This document shows, piece after piece, positions 1 through 7,958 of a stretch of 64,000 nucleotides of DNA (positions within the stretch are counted from its first letter, which is position 1; every line of letters starts with the position of its first letter). The stretch covers positions 216,154 to 280,153 of the forward strand of contig CAZLWK010000001.1 in NCBI GenBank assembly GCA_964563395.1. The letters run 5' to 3'. Below the pieces are notes generated by a model. That model was not told where the DNA came from. It did no database searches and saw nothing but the letters and a program-made list of their open reading frames with translations. The position numbers and the translations under genes were made by a program. Source of the stretch: JBEVOS01 sp964563395 (GTDB lineage: Bacteria > Pseudomonadota > Alphaproteobacteria > Caulobacterales > Aquidulcibacteraceae).

Positions 1-1118
1 GTGAGAAAGTCCAGGATGCCGCTTTCGCCGATGACGATGCCCAATTCCTCGAACGAGGCTTTGAGCCCGTCGACGGCGCCGGCGAAGCCTTGCGTGCGCG
101 CCTGCGCCATGTCGGCGGCGTTCGCGGCGGGGATCACCTCGTCGCGATAGCGGCGCACGCCGTCCGCGCCTTCATTCATGAGCGCGATGGCCTGGCGCTG
201 CGCGTCGACGCCGAAGATCGTCACCAGATTGTAATTGCGCTGCTCGTCGCTCAAGCCGGCGAAGGCGGTGCGCAATTGCTCGGCGACCGCGTCAAGGCCG
301 ATGAAGGCGCCTTGCGCGTCATAGAAGCGAAGCTGCAGCGCCTCCATCGCCGCGCGCGCTTCCTCGCTTTGCGGCACGAGCCGGGCGAGGAAGGTGCGCG
401 AGGCCGTGCCGGTGTCGGAGCCGGACGAGCCGAGCGCGGTGGCCGTGAGCGCCAAGAGCGCATTGAAATCCTGCAGCGAGAGTCCCGCGTCGCGGGCCGC
501 GGCGCCGCCTTGCTGCAGGGCGAGATTGTAATCGCCAAGATCGAAGGCGGTCGAATTGATGACGCCGGCCGCGCCTTGCACGACATCGGCCATGTCCTCG
601 GTTTCGAGGCGAAACACTTGAGTCGCGCGCGCGGCGATCGTGGCGGCGTCGGCGTAAGTCCCGCCGGTCGCCTGCGCCATGATCACGGCCGCGTCGAGCG
701 CGCCCGCGGAAAGGTCGCTGATTGAGACGCCGGCGCGCACCAATTCCTGCGCGGCGGCGTTGGCGTTTCGCGCGCCGATATTGAAGGCGAGGCCGGTGCG
801 GCGGATCGCCTGCTCGGCGCGGGTCAATTGATCGGCGGTGGCGCCGGTCAGCGCGCGGATCGAGCCCATCGCGCGCTCGAATTGCGCGGCGCTGTTCACA
901 AGGCCCGCGACCGCGCGCGTCACGCCCTCGATCGAGGCCTCAAGGCCCAGAAAGCCGAGCGCGAATTGCGCGCCGTCGAAGGCGCGCGCGATCGCGCGCG
1001 AGGCCGATTGGCTTTGGCCGGCGAAGCTGTTCAGGCTGCGCCGCGCATCCTCGATGCCGGCGCGGAATTTCGATGAATCCGCGCTCACCTCTGCGCGCAA
1101 GCCGACCAATTCAGCCAT
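1..1118 (-). CDS. Phage tail tape measure protein, TP901 family (C-terminus outside window)
   Basis: The frame is open from its ATG to the window edge, giving 372 residues of the N-terminal part. The start reads MAELVGLRAEVSADSSKF, followed by Ala-rich helical sequence and, around residues 90-330, the TP901 core segment in which a stretch like ALTATALGSSGSDTGTASRT is recognisable. Tape measure proteins set siphophage tail length and form the scaffold around which the tail tube polymerises. It follows the tail chaperone pair, its usual place. The missing C-terminal part would carry any membrane or lytic domains. Confidence 0.9.
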   Translation of the reverse strand, partial: MAELVGLRAEVSADSSKFRAGIEDARRSLNSFAGQSQSASRAIARAFDGAQFALGFLGLEASIEGVTRAVAGLVNSAAQFERAMGSIRALTGATADQLTRAEQAIRRTGLAFNIGARNANAAAQELVRAGVSISDLSAGALDAAVIMAQATGGTYADAATIAARATQVFRLETEDMADVVQGAAGVINSTAFDLGDYNLALQQGGAAARDAGLSLQDFNALLALTATALGSSGSDTGTASRTFLARLVPQSEEARAAMEALQLRFYDAQGAFIGLDAVAEQLRTAFAGLSDEQRNYNLVTIFGVDAQRQAIALMNEGADGVRRYRDEVIPAANAADMAQARTQGFAGAVDGLKASFEELGIVIGESGILDFL

Positions 1119-1147
1119 ATCGGATCACGCGCAGAGGGAGGGAGGCG

Positions 1148-1426
1148 TTACGATGAACGAGGCGGCAAGAAGCCCAGGAGCTTGGCGCGCACCTCTTCGG
1201 GATCGGGCGGGGCGATGCTCGCCGGCGGCCGGTCCAGCTTGGGCATGAAATCGTCCGGCGACTTGGCCGGCGCGTCACGCCCGCGATTCATGTTGTAGAT
1301 CGTCGAGGCCACGATGCCCGCGCGCAAATCCGCGCGCCAATCGCCGAACGGCTCAAGGCGGGCGAAGAGCGCCCATTCATCGAGTTCGGCCGCGCTCATC
1401 CGATGTTCGAGATCGGCGAGCGTCAT
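1148..1426 (-). CDS. Tail assembly chaperone, T-like (DUF4035), likely made as a -1 frameshift fusion
   Basis: This 92-residue frame contains the pattern MSAAELDEWALFARLEPFGD and then RADLRAGIVASTIYNMNRG, which matches DUF4035 proteins, the siphophage counterpart of lambda gpT. It lies in the -1 frame relative to the preceding G-like gene. No stop separates the two frames downstream of the slippery heptamer at 1486-1492, so the functional product is probably a 233-residue G-T fusion rather than a separately started protein. The residues read through before the internal ATG (RFRFRLALALG) continue the family-like sequence, which supports a fusion. The protein would recruit tail tube subunits to the tape measure. 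Confidence 0.8.
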   Translation of the reverse strand: MTLADLEHRMSAAELDEWALFARLEPFGDWRADLRAGIVASTIYNMNRGRDAPAKSPDDFMPKLDRPPASIAPPDPEEVRAKLLGFLPPRSS

Positions 1427-1476
1427 GCCGAGCGCCAGCGCGAGGCGGAAACGAAACCGCCGCGCGCCGTCGCGCC

Positions 1477-1848
1477 TCAGCGCGTCAAAGGGGCGTTTTC
1501 ATCGCCTTCGGGCGGCGCCATGCCATTGAGGCGCTGCACGGCGGCCAGCGCCTTGCCGAAGCCGCGCGCGTCGAAGCCGCCGAAGATCGCACGGTCGGCG
1601 TCGCAGGCGGTGAACATAGGCGCGCCATTATCATCGATGATGGCGCACATCACCATATCGACGAGCACGCGCTCGAACGCGCCGTCGCCGGCCTCGTCGG
1701 CTTGCGCCTTGCGGATGGCGATTTGCGTGTCGAGGCGCTGCTTGGCGGTCATGCCGCGAAAGCGCACATGCCCGCCCCATTCGGGGATGAGCTCGTCCGC
1801 GACGGGCAGATGCCCCGTCGCGGCGGCGATCAAAAGAGCGCGATCCAT
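1477..1848 (-). CDS. Tail assembly chaperone, G-like
   Basis: This 123-residue protein lies between the tail tube gene and the T-like chaperone, the position of gpG in lambda-like tails. Its ATG overlaps the TGA of the tail tube gene (TGATG); a GTG one codon upstream is an alternative start. It contains the segment VRFRGMTAKQRLDTQIAIRK, a mixed-charge helical profile usual for these chaperones. The short form would coat the tape measure, while the frameshifted G-T form would bring in tube subunits. Function is assigned mainly from synteny and the slippery site, as the sequence itself is not strongly diagnostic. Confidence 0.75.
   Translation of the reverse strand: MDRALLIAAATGHLPVADELIPEWGGHVRFRGMTAKQRLDTQIAIRKAQADEAGDGAFERVLVDMVMCAIIDDNGAPMFTACDADRAIFGGFDARGFGKALAAVQRLNGMAPPEGDENAPLTR
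1486..1492 (-). other. Programmed -1 ribosomal frameshift site (slippery heptamer)
   Basis: On the minus strand the heptamer C_CCT_TTG has the X_XXY_YYZ form exactly in the zero frame of the G-like gene, three codons before its TGA stop. After slippage the -1 frame stays open into the T-like gene. Lambda-type tail chaperone pairs are known to use such a site in this location. The 3' stimulatory structure was not determined. Confidence 0.7.
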
Positions 1849-2288
1849 CACGACCAGCTATAGGCGCCGGAGAGCGTCAGATTGATCGACAGATCAGCCT
1901 TGGCGTTCGCGCCGACCTTGGTCGGCATCGAGGTCACGAAGGCCTTGAAATCGATCTGATTGGGTTCGAGCGTGGTCGGGAAAATCACCTGGAAATTGCG
2001 CAATTGGCGCCCGGTCAGCGCTTCGCGGCATTCCAATTGACCCGCGTCATTCGGGATGAAATTGCCCTGCAGCGCAAGCGAGCCGCCATCGATGAGGCCG
2101 GCGATGCGCTCGATGAATTGCGAGCCGAGATGCGTCGCCTCGATCAAGGTGAGCGTGGGCGAGGGGCCGTCCACGTCCATGATCTCTTCGATCGTGAGGA
2201 AGGAATCGCCGGCGGCGTCGACGCTCGCGGCGTCGGCCGTGCCGATCTTGACCAGGAGTCCCTGGCCGGAAAATGCTTTCGTCGTCAT
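1848..2288 (-). CDS. Phage major tail tube protein
   Basis: The 146-residue product begins MTTKAFSGQGLLVKIG and is rich in beta strands. It contains the pattern LTLIEATHLGSQFIERIAGL followed by GGSLALQGNFIPND, typical of siphophage tail tube proteins of the TP901-1/lambda gpV type. These form stacked hexameric rings around the tape measure. The gene follows the tail terminator and precedes the chaperone pair, the expected order. Length is normal for the family. Confidence 0.85.
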   Translation of the reverse strand: MTTKAFSGQGLLVKIGTADAASVDAAGDSFLTIEEIMDVDGPSPTLTLIEATHLGSQFIERIAGLIDGGSLALQGNFIPNDAGQLECREALTGRQLRNFQVIFPTTLEPNQIDFKAFVTSMPTKVGANAKADLSINLTLSGAYSWS

Positions 2289-2330
2289 GTGTGTTGGCTT
2301 TCAGCCAAGGGAGTGCGAGGCCGGTCTCGA

Positions 2331-2735
2331 TCAGGCGCGCGTGAGCGCGATGAAAACGAGTTCACGGCAGAAGGATCGCCGCTTGCGGTCGGCGTCATCG
2401 AAGGCGCCGGCGCCGTCATGTTCGCCCTGATAGGTGCAGGACATGAGCGTCGCGGGCGGATCGGCGCGCCATCCGTCAAGCGCGCTTTTGAGCGCCGCGC
2501 CGAGCGCGAGCGCGGCCCGATACGTCGAAGCGTGCGCCTCGATCGCGATCGGAATGGTGTGCACGCTCTTGGAATCGTCGAGCGTGTCATCGGGGCTTGT
2601 GTCCTCGCGCCGATACACAAGGTAGGGCGGCGTGCTATCGCCGGGCGCCTCGACGGGATAGAGGCGCGGGCCGCCGAGGAGCGCGATCAGGGCGGCGTCC
2701 GCCTCAAGGCGCGCGACGAGATCGGCCTCGATCAT
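2331..2735 (-). CDS. Tail terminator/completion protein, DUF3168
   Basis: The 134-residue product starts MIEADLVARLEADAALIALL, contains a proline-rich turn around the PPYLVYRRED motif, and ends with a strand-rich half typical of DUF3168 proteins. These proteins cap the tail tube and join it to the head completion proteins. The ATG at 2735 is chosen because it overlaps the TGA of the preceding clamp gene (ATGA); in-frame sequence upstream lies wholly inside that gene. It is followed closely by the tail tube gene. Confidence 0.8.
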   Translation of the reverse strand: MIEADLVARLEADAALIALLGGPRLYPVEAPGDSTPPYLVYRREDTSPDDTLDDSKSVHTIPIAIEAHASTYRAALALGAALKSALDGWRADPPATLMSCTYQGEHDGAGAFDDADRKRRSFCRELVFIALTRA

Positions 2736-3853
2736 GCCACGCGCAGCGGCATGAGCACCGCCAGGCAATGGGGATCGGCCGGATCGCGCGCGATCATCGG
2801 CGCGCCGTTCGCATTGATCGTGAGGGCGATGTCCTCGCCGGCGGTCTGGGCGAGAATTTCAGCGAGCATGCGCCCATCGAAGCCGACATCGCAGGCGCCG
2901 TCGAAATCGGCGGGGCATTCGTCGCTCGCTTCGAAGGCGTCGGGATTTCGCGCGCTGGCGCGCACCGCGCCATCGGCGAAGGCGAGCTTGACCGAGCGGC
3001 TTTTGTCTTGGGAAACGATCGTCACGCGCGACAAGGCTGCGATGAGATCGGCGCGGGCGAGCCGCGCCTCAAGGCTTTCCGGCGTCGGTTTCGGGATCAC
3101 GCGCTGATATTCGGGGAACGTGCCCTCCACCAGCTTGGTGAGAAGGGCCGCGCCCGGAACGGCGACGCGCAGCGTCGCGCGGCTCAATTCCACGCGCACG
3201 AGATCGGCGCCGTCGATCAGCTTGACGATGTCGTCGACCGCGCCGCGCGGCACGATCGCGCCGGCGATGTCGGCCGCGCCTTCGGGCGCTGGCACGGTGG
3301 CGAGCGCCAAACGCGCCCCGTCCGTCGCCGCGCTGGCGAGGCGGGGTTCGGCCTCTATCTCCGCGCGCACGTGGAGATAGAGGCCATTGAGATAATAGCG
3401 CGTCGCCTCGTTCGACATTGCAAAGCGCGTGCGCTCGATCAGATAGCGGAGGTCCGCCGCCGGCATGTCGAAGGCGTGCGCGGGCGCGTGCGCGTCGAAG
3501 GCCGGGAAATCCTCGGCCGGCAGCGTCGGGCAATTCATGCGCGCGCGGCCGGCGCGCACCTCAAGGCGGCCATCGATCGCCGCGATCTCGACGCTGGCCT
3601 CGGCGGGCAATTTCCGCGCGAAGCCGGACAGCGTTTCCGCGAACGCGCACACCGCGCCGGGCGTCGTGATCGAAAGCGTCGGGGCCTCGGCCTCGGCGCG
3701 CTGATCGAGATTGGTGGCGGAGATGAACAAGGCGCCGTCGCGCGCCTCAAGGCGCAGCGTCAAGAGGACGGGGATCGTCGCGCGCCGCTCGACCGCGCCG
3801 GAAACGAAGCCGAGCGCCTTAAGCAAGGCCTCGCGCGCGATTGTCACATGCAT
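2732..3853 (-). CDS. dnaN: DNA polymerase III beta subunit-like sliding clamp, phage-encoded
   Basis: This 373-residue protein has the length and layout of bacterial beta clamps: three successive DnaN domains, with recognisable segments GAVERRATIPVLLTLRLEA near the N-terminus, a central RTRFAMSNEATRYYLNGLYL segment, and the FPEYQRVIPKP motif of the linker before the third domain. Clamps encircle DNA and tether polymerases. The gene lies three bases after the gp10-like gene and overlaps the tail terminator gene (ATGA), so it is co-transcribed with morphogenesis genes. That location is unusual; a clamp would normally be among replication genes. It is presumably additional to the host dnaN, which is not in this window. 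Confidence 0.88.
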   Translation of the reverse strand: MHVTIAREALLKALGFVSGAVERRATIPVLLTLRLEARDGALFISATNLDQRAEAEAPTLSITTPGAVCAFAETLSGFARKLPAEASVEIAAIDGRLEVRAGRARMNCPTLPAEDFPAFDAHAPAHAFDMPAADLRYLIERTRFAMSNEATRYYLNGLYLHVRAEIEAEPRLASAATDGARLALATVPAPEGAADIAGAIVPRGAVDDIVKLIDGADLVRVELSRATLRVAVPGAALLTKLVEGTFPEYQRVIPKPTPESLEARLARADLIAALSRVTIVSQDKSRSVKLAFADGAVRASARNPDAFEASDECPADFDGACDVGFDGRMLAEILAQTAGEDIALTINANGAPMIARDPADPHCLAVLMPLRVA

Positions 3854-3856
3854 GGA

Positions 3857-4405
3857 TCACCGGCGATTGCGGAGGAGGCGGCCGCGGCTGTCGAGAAGCC
3901 CGCCGGCGAAGCGGCGCGCCTCGACGGCAAGCTTTTGCGCCCAGGTCGAGCGCAGCACGATGGCGGCGGTTTGCGCCGCGCTTTGCACGGCGGGTTCGAA
4001 GAAATTGCGCGCGGGCATGGCGCCGCGATTGGCGCCGGACGCGGTGCGGCGCGGGCCGGTGCCCTTGTCGATCAGGTGCGCGGCGCGCCCGCCCAGGCCG
4101 CGGCCCTCGACCAATTCGTCGGGACCGCCGCCGCGTCCGCGTCGAAAGCCGACGCGGAAGAGGACGCCATAGGGCGAGCCGCGCCCGCGGGCGCGCGTGA
4201 TCGCGTTCGAGCGCTTGGTGGCGCCGCGCCCATATTTCGGATGACGCACGCGCCGGACGGGCGTGGCCGCCTTCACCGCGCGCGAGATCGTGCGCGCGGC
4301 CGCGCGCATCGCCGGGGCGATGACGCGCTGTTGCGCGGCGTCGGGAAGGCGGCGCAATTGCTCGTCAAGTTCGCGCAAGCCCTCAAGCTGGACATCGACC
4401 TGCAT
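3857..4405 (-). CDS. HK97 gp10-like head-tail/neck protein
   Basis: The 182-residue product starts with MQVDVQLEGLRELDEQLRRL, the typical opening of HK97-gp10 family proteins, and contains the ATPVRRVRHPKYGRG segment and a C-terminal region with PARNFFEPAV, also characteristic. The family takes part in joining head and tail. It is strongly basic (many Arg-Gly pairs), as is usual. It lies between the head-tail adaptor gene and the clamp gene, and its start is an ATG a few bases after the adaptor stop. Confidence 0.85.
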   Translation of the reverse strand: MQVDVQLEGLRELDEQLRRLPDAAQQRVIAPAMRAAARTISRAVKAATPVRRVRHPKYGRGATKRSNAITRARGRGSPYGVLFRVGFRRGRGGGPDELVEGRGLGGRAAHLIDKGTGPRRTASGANRGAMPARNFFEPAVQSAAQTAAIVLRSTWAQKLAVEARRFAGGLLDSRGRLLRNRR

Positions 4406-4420
4406 GGCGCGGCCTCCTGA

Positions 4421-4771
4421 TCAGCGGCCGTCCGTGCCGGCCATGTAACGGCCGGCGACGATCATTTCCGGGTGACGCGGTTGGGAGGCGAGGCCGTCGA
4501 CGCCGTAAGCCTCGCCGTTCCAGATCAGCCGGTCGCCGGGCCGCACATCGAGGCCGGCGCGCAGCGTGAACGTCGCATAGCGTTCAAGCGCGGCGCGCGC
4601 GCCGCTGGCGATTTCGTGCATGCGGTCGGAGCTCGCCTGCACCTCAACGCGCGCCCATGCCTCGGCGATGAGCGTCCATTCGGTCAATTCCTCTTCGCCG
4701 AATTCGTTGCGCGTGCGCGTCGGGCGTTCGACGCGCACGATCTGATCGAAGCGGCCGGCGCTCAATCCCAT
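4421..4771 (-). CDS. Phage head-tail joining (head closure) protein
   Basis: The 116-residue product shows the pattern of the phage head-tail joining family: an N-terminal strand ending FDQIVRVERPTRTRNEFGEE, then WARVEVQASSDR and a C-terminal segment with PGDRLIWNGEAYGVDGLA. Proteins of this kind close the connector after DNA packaging. Its ATG lies inside the end of the connector gene (10-base overlap), suggesting translational coupling. Length is normal. Confidence 0.85.
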   Translation of the reverse strand: MGLSAGRFDQIVRVERPTRTRNEFGEEELTEWTLIAEAWARVEVQASSDRMHEIASGARAALERYATFTLRAGLDVRPGDRLIWNGEAYGVDGLASQPRHPEMIVAGRYMAGTDGR

Positions 4772-5340
4772 GTGCGCACACGATAGGGGGCGATGAGCCG
4801 TTCGACGGCGGGGTTTTCGCTGATGATGCGGCCCTCGACGATCGCGGCGCGATTGTCATAAGCGTCGCCGATCAGCAGCAAGGCGGCCTGGCGGATCGGC
4901 GCGGGCACGAGCGCGGCGGAATCATAGCCGGCGCTGTACGTGACGCGCATATCCCAGATTTCGAGCGGCCATTGCTTTGCATAGGCCGGATGCACGCGCG
5001 CGCATCCATACTCGCGCCGCACCTTGAGGTCGGCGAGATCGATCGTGCGCGTCTGGCCGGCCACGTCATCCCATTCCACGCTCACGAGTTCGCGGAAGGG
5101 CGCGAGCGGCAGACGCACGATTTGAGAGGGCGGCGGCGCGGGCAGCGTCAGCCGCCACGTCTGCGGCAGGAGCGCGCGGCCAAGCGTGCCGGCGAAGCCG
5201 TCGAGATAATCGGTTGCGCCCTGGATCGCGAGCGCGATGAGGGAATCCTCATGCACGTGCGACACGCGCAGATGCGCCTTCGCTTCGGCGAGCGTGATCA
5301 GCGGCTCGGTCGGGGCGACCGTGCGTTCGAGGGTTTTCAT
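4762..5340 (-). CDS. Head-tail connector protein (gp6/phiE125 gp8-like)
   Basis: The 192-residue product contains LITLAEAKAHLRVSHVHEDS followed by a helical LIALAIQGATDYLDGF region, the hallmark of gp6-like connector proteins. A second half with LAPFRELVSVEWDD and a C-terminal helix PIRQAALLLIGDAYDNR agrees with the phiE125 gp8 type. It forms a ring below the portal. It is separated from the upstream capsid-associated gene by 95 bases that contain a strong hairpin. Confidence 0.85.
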   Translation of the reverse strand: MKTLERTVAPTEPLITLAEAKAHLRVSHVHEDSLIALAIQGATDYLDGFAGTLGRALLPQTWRLTLPAPPPSQIVRLPLAPFRELVSVEWDDVAGQTRTIDLADLKVRREYGCARVHPAYAKQWPLEIWDMRVTYSAGYDSAALVPAPIRQAALLLIGDAYDNRAAIVEGRIISENPAVERLIAPYRVRTWD

Positions 5341-5374
5341 GATCGCGCGGGCGAAAGGGAAGGGCGAGAAAGAC

Positions 5375-5406
5375 GGACGCGCCAGCCCGCGAGGGCCGGC
5401 GCGTCC
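5375..5406 (-). terminator. Strong hairpin between decoration and connector genes
   Basis: Fourteen bases on each side pair with a GCGA/TCGC tetraloop and one G-U pair (minus-strand GGACGCGCCGGCCC ... GGGCTGGCGCGTCC). It is followed by GTCTTTCTC rather than a clean T run. It could be a partial terminator or processing/stabilising structure that reduces expression of the connector genes relative to the capsid genes. Confidence 0.5.
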
Positions 5407-5435
5407 GGTTTCAGGCGTGCGCCAGGAGCGGCCGA

Positions 5436-5888
5436 TTAGGCCGCGACCGGCAGCATCGAGGCGTGGCCGAGGATGGCGAGCGCGGCGGCGGGCGTGCCGT
5501 TCGAGTGCGTGCCTTCCTTGTTATAGACGAGGCGCGAATAGCGCTTCCCGCCCTTATAGCCGACCTTGAACACGACCGGCGCCTCGGCGCCGTCATCGGC
5601 CTTGAACACGATCGAATTGGTCCCGTCGACGACGACCGTTTGATCCTTCGGCACGATGATGTCGGCCGCGGCGCAATCCGTCCACGTCGAGTTATCGTCC
5701 GAATGCTCCATCTCCACTTGGATATAGAGCGAGCCGGTCAGCGTGTCGCCTTCGGCGCCGACGCTCATGGCGAACGTGACGCTTTCAAAGCCCTGGCGGT
5801 CGACCGCCGAGCCGTTCACGTCAGCCGAACCATAGACCGCCGCGGCGAGGGCCGAGACGACCTTGATGTTATTGGACATGTCCTTCAT
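5436..5888 (-). CDS. Unknown capsid-adjacent protein, possible head decoration protein
   Basis: This 150-residue protein lies directly after the major capsid gene. It is predicted to be mostly beta strand and acidic, with a segment MEHSDDNSTWTDC and a C-terminal stretch ending LAILGHASMLPVAA. I do not recognise a named family. Position, size and composition suggest a capsid decoration or stabilising protein; this is an inference. Strong hairpins lie before and after the gene. A second ATG three codons in is an alternative start, but its only Shine-Dalgarno-like bases are too close to it. Confidence 0.7.
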   Translation of the reverse strand: MKDMSNNIKVVSALAAAVYGSADVNGSAVDRQGFESVTFAMSVGAEGDTLTGSLYIQVEMEHSDDNSTWTDCAAADIIVPKDQTVVVDGTNSIVFKADDGAEAPVVFKVGYKGGKRYSRLVYNKEGTHSNGTPAAALAILGHASMLPVAA

Positions 5889-5914
5889 CGGGCATGATCT
5901 CGAAAGGGAAGAGG

Positions 5915-5944
5915 CGCCCGGCGCGCGTCAGCGCGCGCCGGGCG
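5915..5944 (-). terminator. Strong hairpin between capsid and putative decoration gene
   Basis: A perfect 13-base stem (CGCCCGGCGCGCG and its complement) with a four-base loop fills most of the gap between the two genes. It lacks a T run on the minus strand (CCTCTTCCC follows), so it may stabilise or attenuate the transcript rather than end it. Confidence 0.45.
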
Positions 5945-5955
5945 TGTCGCATGGC

Positions 5956-7254
5956 TTAGGCGGAAACCTTGATGGCCTTCATGGCCTCGGATTTCATCAC
6001 CTTGCCGCCCGAACGCTTCCAGCTTTCGAAGCGGACAAAGCCGGTGTCCTTGTACGGGTTCTGCAGGATTTCGATGCCCGCGCGATCGAGGATCGTGTAA
6101 TAGGACGCCATGTCGCCGAACACGACCGGGAAGGCGCCGGCGGCGCGGTCGTCCATTTCCTCGATGGTGCGCACCGGATAGCCGCGCATGGAGGAGGGAA
6201 CGCCCGCATCCATCGACGGCTGCCACAGCGAACGGCCGTCCGCGTCTTTCAGGAGGATGATCTCGCCGAGCGAAACGCGGTTCATGTAATAAGCCGCGTT
6301 GGCGTGATATTCCGTCTTGAGCGCGGTGCGCACATTCGTGAACACGTCGAAATTGTCGCCGGCCGCCGAGGAGGGGCCCCAGCCCGTCGCGTGGCCGGTC
6401 TTGACGAAGCCGAGCTTGCCATAGGCCACCTCGGTCACGCCGGTTTGCGCGGCCTTGGTGATCGACATGAAGCCTTCCGGCTTGCCGATCCCGTCGCCGT
6501 TCACTTGCGCGGCCGCTTCCAGCTTTCCGAACGCTTCGCCAAGATCGCGCGTGATTTCGCCGATCAGATCGAAATAGGCGTCGGCGAGGATGAGGCGCGA
6601 ATAACGCGGGATCGCGTTGGCCTCGTGCGCGTTGATTTGGTTCAGCGCCCAATCGATCGCATCGGTTTCCGGGCGGGCGCCTTCCTCGCCCGTCCAATAG
6701 GCGGTCGTCCCGCTCTTATTGGTCGGCTTGGAATAGGTGTTGCCGGCGGAAATGCGCACGACGCGCGCATAGGCGCGCACGTTCGAATAGATGCGGCTGA
6801 TCCGGTCGATCTCGGCGTCGAAATTGTCGAGCACGACGTAGCCGCCTTGCGGGTTCACGCCCTCAAGGCCGACCGTGGCGCGCGTGGCGAGCTCCGGTTT
6901 CCAGGCGCCCAGCGCGACGAGGCGCGTATGGTCGCCGGTGCGCAGCCAATGGCCGAACGCGGACAGGCGCTCTTCGCGGCTCGCGGGGGCGTTGTCATTG
7001 GCCGGCGCCGGGCGCGTGGCGCGCGCGACGAGGTCTTGCAGCGTGGCCAGATCGGTCGCGTGCTGGCGCAATTCGCCGCGCATGCTTTCGATCGATTGGC
7101 CGTCCGCTTCGCGTTGCGCGATGCGCTGTTGCAGATCGGCGAAGCCGGAACGAAGTTCATTGGCGACGCGCGCGATTTCGTCGGGCGAGACCGCCGAGGC
7201 GCCTTCGGCGCGGGTCAGGATGCGCGGCTGGGCCGCGCGGGGTTGCAGGGACAT
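5956..7254 (-). CDS. Major capsid protein, HK97 fold
   Basis: The 432-residue product has the HK97 layout: an N-terminal coiled-coil scaffold (delta) domain of about 90 residues with SGFADLQQRIAQREADGQS, a linker rich in Ala/Pro/Asn, and a capsid core. The core includes GYVVLDNFDAEIDRISRIYS, WTGEEGARPETD and a C-terminal MRGYPVRTIEEMDD segment. The delta domain is presumably removed by the adjacent protease during maturation. The ATG at 7254 is preferred; a GTG at 7263 overlapping the protease stop (GTGA) is possible. Confidence 0.93.
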   Translation of the reverse strand: MSLQPRAAQPRILTRAEGASAVSPDEIARVANELRSGFADLQQRIAQREADGQSIESMRGELRQHATDLATLQDLVARATRPAPANDNAPASREERLSAFGHWLRTGDHTRLVALGAWKPELATRATVGLEGVNPQGGYVVLDNFDAEIDRISRIYSNVRAYARVVRISAGNTYSKPTNKSGTTAYWTGEEGARPETDAIDWALNQINAHEANAIPRYSRLILADAYFDLIGEITRDLGEAFGKLEAAAQVNGDGIGKPEGFMSITKAAQTGVTEVAYGKLGFVKTGHATGWGPSSAAGDNFDVFTNVRTALKTEYHANAAYYMNRVSLGEIILLKDADGRSLWQPSMDAGVPSSMRGYPVRTIEEMDDRAAGAFPVVFGDMASYYTILDRAGIEILQNPYKDTGFVRFESWKRSGGKVMKSEAMKAIKVSA

Positions 7255-7259
7255 TCGTG

Positions 7260-7958
7260 TCACGTGCGAGGGAAGATGGAGGCGAGCGCGTCGAGCGCGC
7301 CGCGATAATCCGTTTCGGTCGCGCCGGCGTCCCGCTGGCGGTCGATCGGTTTGAAGCGGCTGGCGATGCGCGCCGCTTCTGACCTTGAATAGCCTGCGTC
7401 CCGCAGGGTGTGTTCAAGATCGCGTTCAGTTTGCACGCCATCGGGCGCGCGCACATTCTCGATGCGCGCGCCGGCATTGGCGGGGAAGGTGACGACGCTG
7501 ATCTCCCAGAGCTTGACGCGCTTGAAGAGCAACACGTCGCCGCGCCATTCGGTCGCTTCCCAATCCGGCTCAAAGCCGATGGAAAGCCCGTTGAGCGCGG
7601 GGAGGGGATTGGCGGCGATCAGCGCATTGCCTTCGCGGCCGCGCTGCGTGTTCAATTCCCACGCGCCCTCGGCCCATAGGCCCTCGGCGCGGCTTTCAAG
7701 TTTCAGCCAGCGGCCGCACACCTCGAACCAATCGTGCTGCCAGAGCATGGCGGGCATGGCGCCGTTGCGGGCGTGCTCGGCGAGGCTTTCATCGAACGCG
7801 CCCGGCGCGATGGCGGTGCCGTAGGAATCGGTGTCGCCATAGGTGGAGGCCCAGCCGGAAAATGTGCCGGCGACGGTGTCGATCGCGCGCGTTTCGACGT
7901 TGAAAGGCGCAATGAGACGGGAAAGCCGTTGATTGGGGCGGCGGACATGCTCACGCAT
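7260..7958 (-). CDS. HK97-family prohead protease
   Basis: The 232-residue product belongs to the U35 prohead protease family. It has the strands leading to GTFSGWASTYGDTDSYG and APGAFDESLAEH, the conserved MLWQHDW motif containing the catalytic His, and LNGLSIGFEPDW, which holds the expected Ser. It cleaves the scaffold domain from the capsid protein. The ATG at 7958 is chosen because GAAGG lies eight bases before it and it overlaps the portal stop; another ATG five codons upstream lacks such a site. Confidence 0.9.
   Translation of the reverse strand: MREHVRRPNQRLSRLIAPFNVETRAIDTVAGTFSGWASTYGDTDSYGTAIAPGAFDESLAEHARNGAMPAMLWQHDWFEVCGRWLKLESRAEGLWAEGAWELNTQRGREGNALIAANPLPALNGLSIGFEPDWEATEWRGDVLLFKRVKLWEISVVTFPANAGARIENVRAPDGVQTERDLEHTLRDAGYSRSEAARIASRFKPIDRQRDAGATETDYRGALDALASIFPRT

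Noticed and set aside
2597..4420. A 607-codon open frame on the plus strand
   Set aside because: It runs antisense to the clamp and gp10-like genes; its Arg/Ala/Gly-rich product has no domain and results from high GC content in the opposite frame.
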